Under the pieces are notes generated by a model. The model was not told the origin of the DNA and ran no database searches. It worked only from the letters and a program-made list of their open reading frames with translations. A stretch of DNA of 64,000 bases from Rhodocollybia butyracea (Eukaryota > Basidiomycota > Agaricomycetes > Agaricales > Omphalotaceae). Shown here in pieces: positions 60,151 through 64,000 of the stretch (positions within the stretch are counted from its first letter, which is position 1; the number at the start of each line of letters is the position of its first letter). A program made the position numbers and the translations under genes. The stretch lies in contig JADNRY010000024.1 in the NCBI GenBank assembly GCA_015501585.1, positions 248,001 to 312,000 on the forward strand, read 5' to 3'.

Positions 60151-60297
60151 TTTACAGTGAACAGCGAGGTCAGAGAGTGGGCCGAAAAAAGGCACAGCCA
60201 CCATAGTTTATGTAATTTGTTCATTTCTGGTCTTCGTCTTCGACAGCTATAATTTACGCGTTTACACTAACATTCGGCCTTCCAGTTCGTCGAGAAC

Positions 60298-61484
<1,187 letters not shown>

Positions 61485-61793
61485 AATGGATTCTTTAGCT
61501 GTTGAACCTCTGAGTGTTTGTATCTGTATCCTCTGTTCTCTTACCTACCTTGTGCATCCTAAATTAAACCAGCTCGAGTAGCCTCATACCGTTCCAGTAG
61601 ATTGTAGATTACTTAGGCGCCGAATTAAATAAGCGCTCTGATAAGTCACTTGGACAACTTATCTTCAGCTTATCTCGGAGTTTTTCTTTGAAATTTTCCA
61701 AAATGGTTTTTGTGATCCTGCAATCTTCCTTTTCTGCTTCTGCATTCAGCAACCTTTTGTGACTACAGTATTCGCAAAGCCAAACTCTCCGAA
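61485..61793. other. Intergenic
   Basis: Holds the 3' untranslated region of the cleavage factor gene and the short promoter of the transporter gene. Nothing else seen. Confidence 0.5.
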
Positions 61794-64000
61794 ATGACGG
61801 AAGGATTGCGTCCAGAGGCGAATTTCTCTCATACCGGTCAGCCGAGCATCCGCGATGATGATGAGGGCGCTAGCACCCATCTGTCACCGTCGGAACCAAG
61901 CGCGATTCTGTCTCACTCTCCCGGTCATCAGACAATGGCTCAACCCAGAGAAGCAGAATCGCCAGAACACAGAATTGTGCAAGCCATTTCCCTTTCAGAA
62001 AGCGGGGGCCCTTCGACTTCTGCCGACATTTCCAATAATTTGCCGCCACAGGCCAGTCTGGTGAAAAGGAGGTTTTCTAATACCCCTGGATCACCTTCAA
62101 GTCCTAATTTAAGTCGAGCAGGGTAAGAACGTTCGTTTGATTCTCATCGCTTTCGCCACTAGCTTTGCACGTTGATGGATCTTGGTCATTGGAAGTCTGT
62201 ACAAATGACACTTGGAAAGCACATCACATCGCGAATAGGGTCACATATGACTCTCGATACTCGCCTGCTATTTACCCGCTTCATATAGTGAGCTCTCGAT
62301 GTGGTATTCTATGACCTTACCGCTCGTAAATGACGCCACTTTCCTTACATCCGAGGTCCTTTGACCCTAGTGTTGCCATACCTGATTTAACGTTCTCATC
62401 TCTCGTACCATATTTCCACATTGAAACTTCTTATGCTGAGATCTATCCTTTCTTCCCACAGGCTGCTACAACCCTTGACTTCACCATTTAACTACAACCA
62501 GAACCAGAACTCACCAGCTTTTGTATTGACTTTGCCTTCAATACACAGCGAAGAACGTCCCTCTATCGTCAGTCGGTCTTCATCTTCCTCTGGCTTCACC
62601 ACTCCTCCCACCCAAACTACTCCTCCACTCTCTGATGGCGGTGTAGCCTACGCCCGTCCTGCTGGAACTCCCCCTCGTGTTGTTCCTCATTCCCAACACA
62701 CCATTCGTGATAATACAATGGAGCTTTCCGGATTACTAGTTTCCAGCGTTGTAACATCCTCGTCAGTTCCATCGGCGTATAACTCTAGTGATAGTTCACA
62801 GCCGCAGACTGAATGGACGCCATCAGTATTCGCCCCTCACAGTTTTGGTGCCCTCGACTCTGCAATTCAGGTAGAGCCGAGAAGTTTGACCGGAGATAGT
62901 GCTACTCGCTCTACAGAAAACAGTGGACGCCGTGGAGAGCGTGTTCAATTGTTTCAAAACACAGAAGCTCCATCAGACATCGAAAGAGGGCGTTTAAAGG
63001 ACCATAAAATCCAGGAACCGCAGGAGTCGTCCTTGCGACCCAATATAAATCAATATAAATCAGGACTTTCGCTTCTTCTGGATTCATCACCTTCAACAGT
63101 GGCCTCGTCACCATCACCCTCACTCGCGCCACTGAAGCCACCCGGTGCTTCCTCACATTCTTCAGTGCGAATGGTCATGCCATCTTCCTCGTCGGATCCA
63201 CCGGACTCTAACCCAAATTCATCTCCAGAAGAATCTTCTTCAGGCTCACCCACCCCCACGCCAACACGACTCGGATCTCCGTATCCTCAACGACTTTTAC
63301 CCTCTCCCCACTTGAAACGCCTTAGCCCTACCCAGCCAGCTGTGCGTCCAATTCGGTCTTCACAGAAGTCAAGCATACGGTGGGATCCCGCGCTAGATGT
63401 ACCAAAACATCAGGTTTCATATGTTCAGAGCGGTGCCATGGCTCTCAACAGTGGTGCTCACCTAATTGACAATGAAAGCACACCTTTGCTAGGCTCCTTC
63501 CCTGAATCATCCTCTTCACCGTCGTATGGGACAATCTTCTTTGGCAAGCTCAAATCTGTCACTATCCCTGATTCGGCTGAGATTCATCAGAAGCTTTTCG
63601 ATACCGCACGAGCATCACTGTGGGCGATACCTGCGGTGTTACTGGGATGTCTTCTCAACATCTTGGACGGTGTGAGCTATGGTATGATTCTTTTCCCGAC
63701 ATCACCTCCGTTCACCAACCTGGGGCCGATGGGAGTATCCATGTTCTTTGTTTCGTGCGTTATTGCGCAGCTTTCGTATACACTTGGCGGGAGTGGGTTT
63801 GCAGGTGCGAATGGAAGTATGATGATCGAGGTTGTGGTGAGCATCCCGCATATTTCTTTTAAGAACTTGTTTACTTTTTATTTCATATTTTAGCCGTTTT
63901 TCCACATCATGGCCACTAGCATCGCTCGAAATATTGGAGAAGACAAGCCTGCCGAAATGATTGCAACTACCATCGTTGCCTATGCTTTGAGTAGTGTGCT
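61794..64000 (+). CDS. SLC26/SulP family vacuolar transporter (Vsb1/YGR125W-like), 5' part
   Basis: Membrane transporter running off the right edge. The ATG is at 61794. Exon 1 ends at 62122, and a long intron for this genome (62123-62461, 339 nt) follows; exon 2 is 62462-63836, and exon 3 begins at 63894. The first ~530 residues are a hydrophilic, Ser/Pro-rich N-terminal extension with repeated SPxP and TTPP stretches. The first membrane segments then appear: ASLWAIPAVLLGCLLNILDG, VSYGMILFPTSPPFTNLG, VSMFFVSCVIAQLSYTLGG and the family signature GANGSMMIEVV/PFFHIMA. A long cytosolic N-terminus plus this signature matches the yeast Vsb1 group, linked to vacuolar storage of basic amino acids. 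The STAS domain would lie outside the window. Confidence 0.82.

Overview
The window comes from a filamentous basidiomycete, very probably a mushroom-forming agaricomycete. The genes are dense and carry many GT-AG introns of about 45-60 nt. The families are typical of that group: a C2-NACHT-WD40 NLR-like protein, F-box/leucine-rich proteins with short N-terminal introns, a CipC/DUF3759 protein, adenylation-thiolation-reductase enzymes and a fungalysin. I cannot name a species.

Layout. 1-2.5 kb: the 5' part of a secreted M36 fungalysin, then the 3' end of a dead non-LTR retrotransposon with a CTAAC tail. 3.2-18.6 kb: an intact F-box gene, a frame-consistent nine-exon NLR gene (1299 aa), a four-exon CipC gene, a protein with two copies of a ~90-aa module, a decayed second F-box copy and an F-box-like fragment on the other strand. 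18.79-31.13 kb: two nearly identical 6.16-kb Crypton-type elements head to tail. Each has a tyrosine recombinase gene (-) converging on a SAP-domain protein gene (+). The 8-bp word GCACTTCT occurs once at the left end, once at the junction and once at the right end. 31.4-35.9 kb: a Dbl-homology RhoGEF (-). 36.8-41.4 kb: a broken short-chain dehydrogenase (-) divergent from a complete acetyl-CoA synthetase (+). 42.3-48.1 kb: an isoprenylcysteine-methyltransferase-like membrane protein, an alpha/beta hydrolase and a serine-rich protein. 49-58.4 kb: tandemly duplicated adenylate-forming reductases; the first has a frameshift in its reductase domain and both share a near-identical ~530-bp patch. 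58.5-64 kb: conserved housekeeping genes, namely eIF3e, the 25-kDa cleavage factor Im subunit, and the 5' part of an SLC26/Vsb1-like vacuolar transporter.

The most notable system is the tandem Crypton pair. The repeat-element-repeat-element-repeat order is what site-specific recombination by the encoded tyrosine recombinase would give. Splice models fit without frame errors for the recombinase of copy 1 (466 aa) and the SAP protein of copy 2 (492 aa). The other copy of each gene has a single-base frameshift, so the pair as a whole holds one intact version of each. Exon coordinates are my own splice-site readings; models whose total is divisible by three are identified as such.
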